Made by a program: the position numbers and the translations under genes
The notes under the pieces: generated by a model
The model's input: only the letters and a program-made list of their open reading frames with translations
What the model was told of the DNA's origin: nothing
Databases searched by the model: none
DNA from: Littorina saxatilis
Lineage: Eukaryota > Mollusca > Gastropoda > Littorinimorpha > Littorinidae
DNA length: 64,000 bases
Direction of reading: 5' to 3'
NCBI RefSeq assembly: GCF_037325665.1
Contig: NC_090250.1
Span: 32,271,088-32,335,087 of the forward strand
Shown: piece by piece, positions 10,213 to 21,454 of the stretch
Layout of the letters: each line of letters begins with the position of its first letter
How positions within the stretch are numbered: the stretch's first letter is position 1

Positions 10213-11535
10213 GTAGCGAAAAAAAATGTCTCACCTTGGTTTTATTTCATTCAGTTTGTTTGGGTTGTTGCTATCAAACACTGTACAAAAGGAAGACGTG
10301 GAACTTGCGAAGAAAATGCGAAAAAGTGTTTGTGGGTTATCGTCCCTAGTCACATGCTGGCGGCGAAAACAAAATGGCGGATCGCGTAGGTACCGATCGT
10401 GTGCGAGGTGGTGGTAAATAATTGTGCTCGGCTTTTTGTTGCAAGAACGCCCGTTACAAACAGAGCTGCTTCGGGAAAACTTTCCACAAGTTCCCTACAG
10501 AAGAAAAAAGGTGGGTTGTGCAGTGATTATTTCATCAGGTTTACCTTCTTCAGAATGAGAATGCAATGGCTCGAGTCAACTCACTCAGTAGACTACAGCG
10601 TCAGCGAGTACTTACGACTGTGAGTGTGAGTCAGCAGTCAGTACAAAACAACAGTTTACACTTGATGACAAACCCGTGGGCATATTTGCCGAAACCTTTA
10701 TCAAACCTTGCTTACGGGAAAACTACAGTACAAAGGTACATCACTCATCCGTTTTGCGTTCAGGCAGAGCGTTAGATTTAGACTGAAGATCTGATTTAGC
10801 TTTCTTTGTCTTTCCTTTTTGCTTAGTTTAACAATAACATTGTTGTTTTTATTGTCAAACTAGGTGCAGAATATGGATGCAATTCACAAGGCGAGAGGAC
10901 TTTGAAAAGCTGCAGCCAGCTGCTGTTCAAGGTCTCAAGCTTTGTACTGATCACTTTGAGGCCAACCAGTAAAACAATCCTGCAGAGAGGATCACTTGTG
11001 TGGAATGCTGTCCCGACATTGTTTGCAGTGCCCAATCCACCACCGAAGGTTATTTATTTATTGGTTTTAGGTTTTTGCAAACCAAAGAAGCACACTATTA
11101 AATGCAGGTTGAGTAATGACAAGTTTGAGGCTGATGTAAGAATTGAAAACAACAGCATTGTTCCCATCAAATAATGCCTGTTTGCATTTAGCGCAAAAAA
11201 ATGATAAGGCCAACAAAAAAAAGTTACTTATTTTGGATCGACGTCCTGATTATGATGATATGATGAACTTATTTTGCAAAAAAACAGCCCCAAATGGCAA
11301 AAAAGGTATAGGGTCGGCGTCAACAACAAAAAAGTTGTATGTTTCTGGTCACCTGACCCTACCTATGTTTTCCCGACGACCCTAGACATTTTTTTTTTTT
11401 GCATTTTCAAAAATAAAAGGGGTATTCGAAAATCAATTGTTTTCCTGTTTTTCAACAAAATAGTTTAAAAGATGGTTTTAAAAAAAAAGGTTAGAAAAAA
11501 AATCTCCACCTTTAGTCATGTTAGGTCACAAAAAA

Positions 11536-11751
11536 GTCTGTTTAAGGTAACATAGGCCCCCCAAAAATAGCGTCGGTAGGTCGGCTTTTTAGTTTTGTAT
11601 TTTAGCCATCTGAATATTTTAATTTTATTTTTTAATGCCCCCAAAAAGTCTAGGGCCGGTGGGAAAAAAATAGGGTCGGTCCGGATACCGTAAACAGATT
11701 ATTTTTTGTTTTGCCTTACCAGAAACATACACTTTTTGTGTGTGGCCTAAG
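11536..11751. repeat. Repeat with GTCTGTTTACGGTAA ends, copy 2
   Basis: Lies in intron 2 of the THAP gene. Starts GTCTGTTTAAGGTAACATAGG, cut at GTCTGTTTAAGGTAACATAG, and ends CCGTAAACAGATTATTTTTT with a GGCCTAAG terminus, so both ends are inverted copies. A degenerate extra piece sits at 11290-11400. Confidence 0.6.
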
Positions 11752-12016
11752 ACCAATGCCATGAAATTGGGAGAAATGTTTCATTGTGACTGGGTGTTGG
11801 TTGTGAGTTTGTCAGTTAAAGAGCTGTGCAATTTGCAGGTTGCTAGTGGGAGGAAGCCACCATCGCAAAGGGTAGCTACAAATGAAGCCAGCACCGACCT
11901 GTCGCCTGATACACAAATTGTTCAACCAGGTAAGAGATTTTTAACCATGAAGAACACCCTGACATCAAAAAATGTTTAAACCCATCCATTACATAGTTGA
12001 TAATCGCTGTATAGGG

Positions 12017-12402
12017 TGACGGGCGCTGGGGCGGGGTGGTAAGACGTCGGTCTATTAACTCGGAAGGTCGAGGGTTCGAATCCCGGTCGCGGCCGCCTGG
12101 TGGGTTAAGTGTGGAGATGTTTCCGATCTCCCAGGTCAACTTATGTGCAGACCTGCTAGTGACTTATCCCCCTTCATGTGTACACGCAAGCACAAGACCA
12201 AATACGCACGAAAAAGATCCTGTAATCCATGTCAGAGTTCGGTGGGTTTTAGAAACACAAAAATACCCCGCATGCTTCCTCCGAAAGCGGCGTATGGCTG
12301 CCTAAATGGCGGGGTAAAAACGGTCATACACATAAAATTCCACTTGTGCAAATAAATGAGTGCACGTGGGAGTTTCAGCCCACGAACGCAGAAGAAGAAG
12401 AA
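12017..12402 (+). mobile_element. Full-length tRNA-derived SINE
   Basis: Box A-like GCGGGGTGGTAAGACG (12031 on) and box B GGGTTCGAATCCC (12073 region) form the tRNA head. The body has GGAGATGTTTCCGATCTCCC and ACACGCAAGCACAAGACC, and the 3' end is (GAA)n. It is bounded by an 11-bp target duplication GCTGTATAGGG (12006-12016 and 12403-12413), which fixes its limits. It sits in intron 3 of the THAP gene. Partial relatives are at 21455-21735, 36074-36095 and 51455-51905. Confidence 0.9.
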
Positions 12403-12491
12403 GCTGTATAGGGCGGATGCATGGATGGATGAAATTGTACCTGTAGTTCCCACACGTAAAGATGGGAAACATATCCTGTTAGAGGCATGGT

Positions 12492-12612
12492 TTGACAAGA
12501 AACAATTAAGTGGCTCTATTCCCATCTCCCCCCCCCCCCCCCCCTTTCCCCGTCGCGATATAAGCTTCGTGGTTGAAAACGACGTTAAACACCAAATAAA
12601 GAAAGAAAGAAA
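12492..12612 (+). mobile_element. SINE-family-H insertion, 5'-truncated
   Basis: Carries the family tail TCGCGATATAAGCTTCGTGG, GTTGAAAACGACGTTAAAC and (GAAA)n after a long poly-C. The target duplication is GAGGCATGGT (12482-12491 and 12613-12622). It lies in intron 3 of the THAP gene, 80 bp after the other SINE. Confidence 0.9.
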
Positions 12613-12655
12613 GAGGCATGGTGTGTGAGGAGTTTACCTGGTACTGTTGTCCTAA

Positions 12656-12760
12656 TCAATCAATCAATCAATCAATATAAAGCTTATATAGCGCGTATTC
12701 CGTGGGTACAGTTCTAATGGCCTCACCCATTCAGTACCAAACAAGGTCAATTCCATCATT
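12656..12760 (-). mobile_element. SINE tail fragment with (CAAT)n
   Basis: (CAAT)n followed by ATAAAGCTTATATAGCGCG and ATTCCGTGGGTACAG, which I recognise as the 3' end of a common invertebrate SINE lying in reverse. The head is not identifiable. Confidence 0.45.
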
Positions 12761-13295
12761 GTTCCACATCGAATCCATAGTTGCTAATACACTTCATTTC
12801 TGGCCTGCCTTCCTACGCTATTGTTTATTTTCATTTTGTGATTGAATTACACATGTTTTAATTTCTTCCAGGTTGTAACTTGTTATGGTTATGTTATTTT
12901 ATGTGTGTTTTGTGTGTGTGTTTTCTTTTTTAGATGACATTCAGGCGATCCTGGAGGACATAGGATGTAAAGCATCAAAGTCGTCATCCTCCCCATCCCC
13001 TCGTGAAGCGGAACTTCGGCAGAAGGTCAACAAACTGAGGAGCAAGGTTTTCCGATTAGAAAAGAAAACGATGGAACCCCGTGTAAAACGAGCGAGTAAA
13101 TTAGCCAAGCCTCCCAAGAAAGACTTTGTAATAGAACAGTTGTCTCATATATTATCAGGCGAGGCGAGCTATTTTGCCATTTATGCCTGTTACATATTTA
13201 CCGGTTATCTGCTGCTGTGTCCATTCCTGGCAGAGACGGAACGCATGTTACCAAGGAGCCGAAGGAGAGTCGATGAGATGAGAGAATGTGATTAA

Positions 13296-13791
13296 CAATT
13301 GCCAACTCTCTCCGTACAAAGAGGGTCCAAAATTGTATCAAAATATAGATCGTAGGGAATTCAAAATAAAAAAAAAGAGACAAAACATGTACCTCGGCTC
13401 ATAGAGCCTTCTTTAATTTTTGACTCAAAAGTCCATGCTCCGAGAGTCCTTTTTTTAATTTTGAATTGCCTACCATCTATATTTTTATACATTTTCAAAA
13501 AGATTCAACAGTCACCTTCCGTTATTCTTGAACTTGGCTATCCCAGCCTTACCTCAACATTCGATATTCCTGTGATACTTTTGACGTAAAATCAATTTTT
13601 ACTGTAAAACACTTCGGCAAGAGGATTGGTCCAAGCAAACAAATAATAAACTTGTAAGATTTTTCCTGATATTTCCGATCAATTGCCTATGGTTTTATTT
13701 AGCTAAAAGATTCAAACGTCACACCTATGACCCATGGCTATTTTTAAGGGGAGAGTAGCATCCCTGGTGTGTTGTTTTTGATGTACCTTTT
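13296..13791. other. No gene seen
   Basis: 3' flank of the THAP gene; AT-rich, with a short CT/GA foldback around 13395-13460. No further exon with splice sites was recognised. Confidence 0.5.
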
Positions 13792-14026
13792 GGTCTGTTT
13801 ACAGTAACATAGGCACACAAAAAGAGGGTCGGTAGGTCGGCTTTTCTTAATTTTTTTTTTATAACCATCTTTTTAAATTATTTTGCAAAAAAACAGGAAC
13901 AAAATTGATTTTTTTTCTTTTTCTTTTTCTCCAAATGCCAAAAAAAAGGTCTAGGGTTGGCGGGGAAAAAATAATAGGGTTGGTCGGGATACCGTAAACA
14001 GACTATTTTGCTTTGTTTTGCCTAAG
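13792..14026. repeat. Repeat with GTCTGTTTACGGTAA ends, copy 3
   Basis: Opens GGTCTGTTTACAGTAACATA and closes CCGTAAACAGACTATTTTG, inverted ends around an AT-rich core with AGGTCGG and GGTCGGGAT. Best-preserved copy of the family. Confidence 0.65.
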
Positions 14027-14550
14027 CAATGACTAACAAACTTTCTTTAGGGTCTGACATTGTATATACTATACAACTTTTTGGGGTATTAACTAAATAC
14101 ATGTATACAGTTTTTGATTCCTTTTATACTTTTTCACAAATTACCCCCCCCCCCCCCTTTTTTTTTTGTAGTCTGCCCTGGGGGCGGGAGGTCTCCTAAT
14201 TTCGGTTTCTAGGGTCATCTTATGCTTCCCCATGAGCTGAGAACTTAATTTAAAATGGGCCACGATTTTTTTATTTGTATTTTGTAATTGTGCCTTTGTC
14301 CAGTCACATGATTTCACTTTGTACTTAAAAACTTGGCACTGTCATCATTTTATTGCTATTTATTGTTCAGTTGTTCAGTATTTATTGCTATTGGGCATCA
14401 GTTGTTCAGTTGCCCTCTTTCGAATGAGCCATGCATGCATTATGGATGTGTTTAGCGAATGGGGATACCTCAAGCAATGTAAAAAAAAGAAACAATGTGA
14501 AGCAAACATATAGCACCAAATAAAATAACCGAATCAGAATGGAAACTTCT
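14027..14550. other. No gene seen
   Basis: AT-rich with a poly-C/poly-T run at 14144-14168. No exon recognised. Confidence 0.5.
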
Positions 14551-14551
14551 T

Positions 14552-14553
14552 CA

Positions 14554-14603
<50 letters not shown>
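14552..14603. repeat. (TG)n microsatellite
   Basis: Pure TG run of about 50 bp. Confidence 0.95.
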
Positions 14604-14606
<3 letters not shown>

Positions 14607-14857
14607 TTTGCTGTTTTAAATACCGAAAATGTGAAAATAAAGCAAGTCACAACATGAGAAAGATCGACTGTACTAGTCATAACAAAGCAGGAGACAGTCT
14701 GGTCAGCATGCAGCAAAGGGGAATAACTCATATTTAGCCATTCTCATTTCTAAGCATGCCCAATGAGGAAGTTATCCTTCTTCCCATTGTAGTTATTTCT
14801 TTGTTGCTATTGACTTTGAAACTGACACGCCGGCGAAAACGCCGGTAACGCGTGCGC

Positions 14858-15040
14858 AGAGAAGAGCAAGCATCGAGAATCTTCAATTCTAAAAATAACC
14901 AACACTGGTAGCTGCCGACCTTCCGCAAGACACACATGAATACCGGGGAAAAATAAATAATTACTGGGCAGTAAAAATAAATACTGGGCAGTAGTTAAAC
15001 GACAGTTTGACTTTGAAGAACACAATGTTGCAGCTTTTTA
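14858..15040 (-). repeat. Dispersed repeat A, copy 2
   Basis: Reverse-complement match to 7866-8050, including the CTGCCGACCTTCCG and TTACTGGGCAGTAAAAATAA blocks. Confidence 0.75.
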
Positions 15041-15125
15041 ACCAGCGTGTCAGTTTCAAAGTCAATAGCAACTACCAAAACAAACTGAATGAAATAAAAA
15101 CACGGGGAGACCCTTTTTATTTAGT

Positions 15126-15437
15126 TTTAATTTTTGGCTCACGTAAGTGTAGCCTATGCGATGCTAACTTTTGTCTGTCTGTGCGTGCGTGCGTGCGTGC
15201 GTGTGTGATAGAAACTTTAACATTTCGTCATTTGAAGACGTCACACGCACGTATGTACGTAAGAGGGTTAGACGTCACGCGAAGGAATTACTGAAAGTCT
15301 CGGTCATTGTTACTTTGAGGCGTCGCGATATAACCTTCGTGGTTGAAAACGACGTTAAACACCAAATAAAGAAAGAAAGAAAGTTACTTTGAGCGGGCCG
15401 AGACTAGTTGGCAGTCGTGTCGCAGGTATTGTTGACA

Positions 15438-15474
<37 letters not shown>

Positions 15475-16118
15475 AACTTCAGGCCCTCCAAGCGTTATTA
15501 TTCTGATTTGTTTCGTTTTGGTTTCATTTTTCATTGCTCATTTTTGGCTCACGTAAGTGTAGCCTATGCTATGCTAACTTTTGTCTGTCTGTGCGTGCGT
15601 TCGTGCGTGTGTGATAGAAACTTTAACATTTCGTCATTTGAAGACGTCACACGCACGCACATACGTGCGTGTGTATGTCTGTGGTAGAAACTTTAACATT
15701 TCGTCATTTGAAGACGTCACATTATGGCGTAAGAGGGTTAGACGTCACGCGAAGGAATTACTGAAAGTCTCGGTCATTGTTACTTTGAGCGGGCCGAGAC
15801 TAGTTGGCAGTCGTGTCGCAGGTATTGTTGACACTCTCTCTTTCTCTCTCTTTCAACTTCAGGCCCTTCAAGCGTTATTATTCTGATTTGTTTCGTTTTG
15901 GTTTCATTTTTCATTGCTCATTTTTGGCTCACGTAAGTGTAGCCTATGCGATGCTAACTTTTGTCTGTCTGTGCGTGCGTGCGTGTGGGATAGAAACTTT
16001 AACATTTCGTCATTTGAAGACGTCACACGCACGCACACACAGACAGACAAAAGTTAGCCCTTCAAGCGTTATTATTCTGATTTGTTTCGTTTTGGTTTCA
16101 TTTTTCATTGCTCATTTT
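15126..16118 (+). repeat. Amplified repeat with GGCTCACGTAAG units
   Basis: Three partial copies start at about 15128, 15547 and 15926 with GGCTCACGTAAGTGTAGCC, followed by a GTGCGTGCG run and CATTTCGTCATTTGAAGACG. The complement CTTACGTGAGCC appears downstream at 16478 and 19843, so the original element probably had inverted ends. Copy 1 carries a SINE insertion; copy 2 preserves the empty site at about 15780-15792. Confidence 0.7.
15320..15382 (+). mobile_element. SINE-family-H tail insertion
   Basis: 63 bp: TCGCGATATAACCTTCGTGG, GACGTTAAACACC and (GAAA)n. The target duplication is GTTACTTTGAG (15309-15319 and 15383-15393). The uninterrupted target is visible in the neighbouring repeat copy near 15780, which proves the insertion. 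Confidence 0.93.
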
Positions 16119-16394
16119 TCTTTTTGATTTATCTCCCTTCCCCCTTCTTTTGCGCTTGGAGGACATCATCTTCTCTGATAAGTCGTTTTGATATTTGTAT
16201 TGTTGTTTTCATTTTTTTTTTAACCTGTTGAAGACCATTAGGTCGAAACGTTGTTCATTGTCATTTGTTTGTATATTTCGTTGCGAGTCCAGAATATTAG
16301 GTATTACTCTTAGTCGTGTCCCTGTAAGTAGGCTACATGCAGACAGACATATCTAGATCTAGTGTCTCGCTTTCTTGCACAGTGTCACCAATGC

Positions 16395-16439
<45 letters not shown>

Positions 16440-16508
16440 CGGAGTGATTGAGTTTGTGTTACTGTTTGTCTATTTCTTACGTGAGCCTTGAAGGCTTCGC
16501 CTCTTGTT
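16119..16508 (+). repeat. About 390-bp tandem repeat, first unit
   Basis: Starts TCTTTTTGATTTATCTCCC and ends near CTTACGTGAGCCTTG. The second unit begins at 16509 and is broken by the hAT element, resuming at 19684. This unit has the empty hAT target at about 16316-16335. Confidence 0.9.
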
Positions 16509-16995
16509 CTTTTTGATTTATCTCCCTTCCCCCTTCTTTTGCGCTTGGAGGACATCATCTTCTCTGATAAATCGTTTTGATATTTGTAGGCCCTATTGTT
16601 GTTTTCATTTTTTTTTTAACCTGTTGAAGACCATTAGGTCGAAACGTTGTTCATTGTCATTTGTTTGTATATTTCGTTGCGAGTCCAGAATATTAGGTAC
16701 TACTCTTAGTCGTGTCCCTGTAAGTAGCAGGGGAGTCACACGCTATGAAAAAGTGGTGGGGCTATCAAACAATATCAAGGAATATTTACTTTACACTTAC
16801 TTGAACGTCAGCGAACGCACAGAAAGGCCCTGTCACGTTGTCCAGTGGGCAGTCACGCCTTTTCACTTTGTCTCAGTCAAACTTGACAGTTTGAGTGGCC
16901 TTGGTGGCCTGAAGAACGCTTGTCCCTGCCAAGTCTGATGTGGTGAACGTTCCAAAGATGTCACGACGATGGGGTGACGCTGCAAAGTTGTTGGC

Positions 16996-18883
16996 CTTCG
17001 ACAAGGTGTGGAAGGAAGGCCTCCTCCTGAAGCTATTGACGGCAGGAATCGCTGGACGAATGTTCAACTGGATCAAGAGCTTCCTGTGCCACAGAACCGC
17101 GAGAGTCAAGCTTGACAGCAACCTGAGCTACGCTGTGAAGATCAGGGAAGGAGTCCCCCAGGGAGGAGTAATATCCCCCACCCTCTTCGTCGTCTTCATC
17201 AACGACATCACAAACAGTCTGTCCAGACACATCTCCAAAGCCCTACACGCCGATGACCTTGCGATGTGGAGCGCTGCCGAGTCCACCGCAACCACCAAAG
17301 TCCGGATGCAGGAGGCCCTCAACATCACCTCTAAGTGGGCGACAGACTGGTGTGTCACCGTGAACAGCCTCAAGACCGTAGCCACCTGCTTCTCCCTCTC
17401 CAATTCCAAAGAGACCCTCCAACTGACCATCAACAACCAGGCAATACCACAGGAAGACACCCCTACCTACCTAGGTATCAAGCTAGACAAGAAGCTCACC
17501 TGGAACCCACACATCAAAGAGAAGGAGAAGAGGGCTACGAGAAGACTCTCCATCATGAAGAAACTGGCTGGCACAAAGTGGGGAGCCAGCAGCAACATCC
17601 TCAGACAGGTGTATACGGGACACGTCCGCCCTGTGATGGAGTATGGAGCTGCAGCCTGGGCCACAGCTGCGAAGAGCAACACCAGCCGGCTCAACAAAGT
17701 GCAGAACGCAAGCATGCGCATCATCACAGGGGGACTGAAAACTACGCCCATACACGCCCTTGAAGCCACCACCAGACTCCCTTCCCTGGACCACCGACGA
17801 GAAGAGAAGGTCATCGTGCAGTACGAGAAGCTGCAACGACTCCCCTCTCACCCAGCACACCAGCACACCCAACAGCTGACGAAGAACAGGCTGTAAAGAA
17901 GCAGTTTCAACCATCTGGCCAAGCAGCTAGAGAGAACCCAAACCAGCTTCCTACCACGCACCCCTGAAGAACAAGAGCCCCTCCAAGACGCTGAAGAGTG
18001 GAACAGCCAGCTCAGCAAGGTGCTCTTTGATACTGACATCCCAGGAGTGACCAGCAAGAGAGAGCAGCAGGACGCAGTCCTCAAGAACCTCACGCTGGAG
18101 ATGATGCACCAGGACTACAACGCCTCAGTATGGACTCACATCTACACTGACGGGTCCTCAGATGGTGCCATCAAAAACGGAGGAAGCGGGATCCTGGTAC
18201 GCTACCCAGACGGACACACCCTTTCAAGATCCCTGCCTGCCGGAGAGCTGTCATCCAACTACCGGGCAGAACTCACCGCTCTCAGAGAAGCAGTTAGCCT
18301 GGTCAGCGAACACCCACCCTCTCACGCCGTCTTCCTGACCGACTGCAGATCCGCCGTCCAAAGCCTGCAGTCGCCCAAAGAGCAGCTGGAACGAGACACC
18401 CAGCGTCTTCTTTGTACTCTCTCCCAGAGCACAAACGTCGCTGTCCAGTGGATCCCTGCTCACTGTGGCCTCTCAGGGAACGAGGAAGCGGACAGACTGG
18501 CCAAGACTGGCAGCCATCTGGAGCAGACAAGACCAACAGTCTCTTGATGATCAGATGCCCAACTTACAGCGCCATCAGCAGACCATCCTCTTCCGCCTAC
18601 GGACTGGACACTGTCGACTGCGTGCCCACATGCACCGCCTTGGTCTGTCGCACACACCGAACTGCCTGTGCGAAACAGGCCCACAGACCCCGGAGCACAT
18701 CCTGCAGACCTGCCCGCTCCACCAGGAAGCCAGAACAGATCACTGGCCACAAGGTGCCACACTGCAGGAGCAACTCTGGGGCACCAAAGACTCCCTGATC
18801 CTGACCACTAGCTTTATTCAAGCTACAAAACTTGAAGTCTGACCTAAGGCCAAAAATCCTGGAACGCCGAAGAAGAAGAAGAA
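16996..18883 (+). mobile_element. I-type LINE, 5'-truncated, inserted in the hAT
   Basis: Starts inside the reverse transcriptase (AFDKVWKEGLLLKL), with GVPQGGVISPTLF and a HADD variant of the YADD catalytic box. In the same frame but after one TAA (17894-17896) comes an RNase H domain (18140-18540): TDGSSDG, NYRAELTALREA, TDCRSAV, AHCGLSGNEEADRLAK. The C-terminal finger CLCETGPQTPEHILQTC follows in another frame (18500-18842). RT plus RNase H indicates the I superfamily (I/Nimb-like). The 3' end is GGAACGCCGAAGAAGAAG. The target duplication GTTGGC (16990-16995, 18884-18889) interrupts the hAT transposase, whose frame is continuous across the empty target. Endonuclease and ORF1 are missing. 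Confidence 0.9.
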
Positions 18884-19545
18884 GTTGGCAACATGCACCA
18901 AGTCAATTCTGTCTGTGCGCTCCTTGTGCACATGAAGCAACATGAGATGGTTTAAACGTTCTTGCAGCATGTTGGCGCGAAGGTACATTTTCACCCTCCT
19001 CATGGCACTGAAAGAACGCTCACTTGTAGCATTCGTGGCAGGCATCACCAGAACAAGTTTCAAAAGAACACCAACTTGAGACATCAGCGAAATTTGGCTC
19101 TTTTGCAGTCCCTGAACTACAGAGATAGAGAACCTGGCACTGTAAATAACCATGCTCAAGAACCTAGGTTGGGTTAGCTTAGAAGATCGAAGAAAAAACA
19201 ACCGATTGACCATGCTGTACAAGATCAACGCCGGCATGGTAGGCATTGAACCAACTGCCTTTTACAAGCGCTCTGACCCTAGATCTAGTAACACGAGGGC
19301 CAAATCGAATTGATCAAGAACAAGATTACCACCCACACATTCTTCCACAGAACCATATCATTATGACAAACTATGCACTGAATGTAGGGATGAACTAAAA
19401 AGATCTACAGTACTAAATCACAAACTTAACTACACACCTTAGGAAATACGATAGCACAATCTCGTGAAAAAGCAGCAGACACACCAAATCGGAACTTTCT
19501 GTCTCTATTGCAAAAGAAGAGCGTTATCGAGTTCTTTCCCTTTGA

Positions 19546-19546
<1 letters not shown>

Positions 19547-19599
<53 letters not shown>

Positions 19600-19612
19600 C
19601 CTCTCTCTTCTT
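19547..19612. repeat. (CT)n tract inside the hAT
   Basis: CT-dinucleotide run between the transposase remnant and the right inverted repeat of the hAT. Confidence 0.9.
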
Positions 19613-19683
19613 TTTTTTTAGGGGGGAAAAAGTGGTGGGGCTCTAGCCCCATGGCCCCACCTGGATAAGACGCCCCTGAGTAG

Positions 19684-19747
19684 GCTACATGCAGACAGAC
19701 ATATCTAGATCTAGTGTCTCGCTTTCTTGCACAGTGTCACCAATGCT

Positions 19748-19805
<58 letters not shown>

Positions 19806-19875
19806 CGGAGTGATTGAGTTTGTGTTACTGTTTGTCTATTTCTTACGTGAGCCTTGATGGCTTTGCCTCTTGTTT
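19684..19875 (+). repeat. Second tandem unit, resumed after the hAT
   Basis: Continues the unit begun at 16509: GGCTACATGCAGACAGACAT, a (TG)n run at 19753-19798, and CTTACGTGAGCCTTGATGG. Confidence 0.9.
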
Positions 19876-20070
19876 TGTTTTTAATCTCAGTTGCATGCAG
19901 GTGGCCGCTACTGCATTTTAGTTTTTTTGTCTTCTCTCTCACCTTTGTTTTTGAAGCGGGGAGCATCCTTCTTCATTGTTATATATTTCTGTTTTAATCA
20001 AATGTTTACATGTTTAAGTTAACAAACTTTATCAATAAACTAATATCACGTTAACCAAAGATTTTTAAAA

Positions 20071-20628
20071 AACAAGAAGAGCAAACGCTCGATCGAGTCA
20101 CTTTCGCAGTTCTGAATATTATATGAGGCATCAGATGGACAGGAAGAAATTGCTATTCACAACACAATGAGTCACGTTCACATAAAATTTGAGCCCGGTC
20201 ACTTTTATAGTTTCCGAGAAAAGCCCAACGTTAAGTTGTGTGTTGCCGAACAGAAAAGGCTAGTTATCTCCCTTGTTTTTCTGATAACGTTCGTAAAAGG
20301 CTACAGATGTAAATACTTTGATGTAAAGAATAATCCTACAAAGTTTCAATCACATCCGATGAACTTTGTCAAAGATATAAAATGTCTAATTTTTCCTTTG
20401 ACGCTGACCTGTGACCTTGAAAAAGGTCAAAGGTCAACGAAACCATCGTTAAAGTGTAGAGGTCATTGGAGGTCACGACTAAACAAAATATGAGCCCGAT
20501 CGCTTTGATAGTTTCCGAGAAAAGTCCAACGTTAAGGTGGTGTCTACGGACGGCCGGCCGGACGGCCGGCCGGACAGACTAACACTGACCGATTACATAG
20601 AGTCACTTTTTCTCAAGTGACTCAAAAA
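20071..20628 (+). repeat. Repeat C, complete copy
   Basis: Opens AACAAGAAGAGCAAACGC and GATCGAGTCACTTTCGC; closes ATAGAGTCACTTTTTCTC and GTGACTCAAAAA. Internal CTGTGACCTTGAAAAAGG and a CCGGCCGGACGG run. Related in its ends to repeat D. A truncated copy is at 49720-50073. Open frames are not conserved. Class unknown. Confidence 0.8.
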
Positions 20629-20637
20629 CCATGCCTG

Positions 20638-21190
20638 CCGAAAATTATTTTTTTAAATCAATTTTGCTATTATAACGTACTCTTTTGCACATGAAGAAAA
20701 TAAACAAAAATAAACAAATGTCAAAGAGTAAAAAAAAAATTCGGACAGATGGCGATTTGAACTTGACTCCATCGCGCATCAGGCGAATGAGAGAACCGTT
20801 CGGCCACGGAATCAGTTGCAATAAATTGACACTGTAATGCATTAAACAAGACGCTAGCACGCTTTCACCACAAGCCGGTATGATCGAGCATCGGTTGAAA
20901 TCTTTCGCGAGCGGTATCTCGTATTTTTCCGCAATGCATTGGTGCTTAAATGACACCAATATGTGTCCACGAGGGACATAAATCTACAAACAATATTTGA
21001 ACAAGATTTATTCAAAATTGACGGTTTTAGAGGAGGGGAATGGGTCCTCTAACTTTACAGCTCGGAGACACCCGGGTAAGTCCTTACCGGAGTTTCATAA
21101 ATAACACTTAGCGGACTTATCGAGCGGACGTGGTTTTACAGGCCAGTATATGAGTTGCAGCTGTTTCAAGAATACGGGTCCTGGTGATAA
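20638..21190 (-). mobile_element. Repeat B, copy 2
   Basis: Inverted counterpart of 8060-8690. On the minus strand it has the tRNA-like TGGCCGAACGGT (box A) and GTTCAAATC (box B) about 45 nt apart, plus CTCGTGGACACATATTGGTG. A dispersed element with a Pol III-type promoter. Confidence 0.65.
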
Positions 21191-21454
21191 AAGACAGCGA
21201 AAGCTTTGACCCAGTTTGAACACTGGCTGAGATTAAAAAACTCAAAAAAATCTGTACACTACACCGGCTGACACGTGTGGGGCGATTGAGGTCACTGGGC
21301 CCAGTAACATTACGTTGATATTCGTTTTGCGCGAGAACCAAAATGGCGGATCAGTTAACACTCGTTATGATACATATGTGTAGCTCTAGGCACCTTCACT
21401 TCCAGTGGTCTGGTTGTAGTGGTACACTCTACCTTCTTAGAGATTTATTTCTCA

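Larger units (their letters stand above)
10374..13295 (+). pseudogene. THAP-domain zinc-finger gene, four exons, damaged
   Basis: Exon 1 (10374-10510) starts at a good Kozak ATG and encodes CSAFCCKNARYKQSCFGK and FHKFPTEEKR, the first half of a THAP C2CH DNA-binding domain. Exon 2 (10870-11048, after TGCAG) continues IWMQFTRREDFEKLQ and LCTDHFEANQ, then SLVWNAVPTLF, matching the THAP GAVPT-type end. Exon 3 is 11839-11929, donor GTAAGA. Exon 4 (12934-13295) encodes AILEDIGCKASK and a basic heptad-like stretch (LRQKVNKLRSKVFRLEKK), a probable coiled coil. All splice phases agree (2, 0, 1). Two breaks are seen: an in-frame TAA at 10419-10421 (codon 16) and a frame change near 10970. THAP proteins bind DNA in the nucleus; this one could be a host regulator or a P-element-derived gene. 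The transposase part is absent. It is either a recent pseudogene or an assembly/allelic error. Confidence 0.75.
16728..19678 (-). mobile_element. hAT transposon with 5-bp target duplication, carrying a LINE
   Basis: Ends CAGGGGAGTC and GACGCCCCTG form the terminal inverted repeats; the target duplication is AGTAG (16723-16727 and 19679-19683), confirmed by the empty site in the previous tandem unit. Minus-strand coding remnants at about 19246-18890 give NATSERSFSAMRRVKMYLR, the hAT C-terminal dimerisation domain, and continue at 16995-16873 as PHRRDIFGTFTTSDL. With the LINE removed it is only about 1.06 kb, so most of the transposase is already deleted. The 5-bp duplication (rather than 8) suggests a hAT5-type group, by inference. 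Confidence 0.85.

Noticed and set aside
13198-13383. Minus-strand frame opposite THAP exon 4
   Set aside because: Shadow of the real exon in the other strand.
8356-20959. 105-codon frame apparently shared by the two repeat B copies
   Set aside because: The middle matches only in different frames, so the similarity is at DNA level and not protein level.
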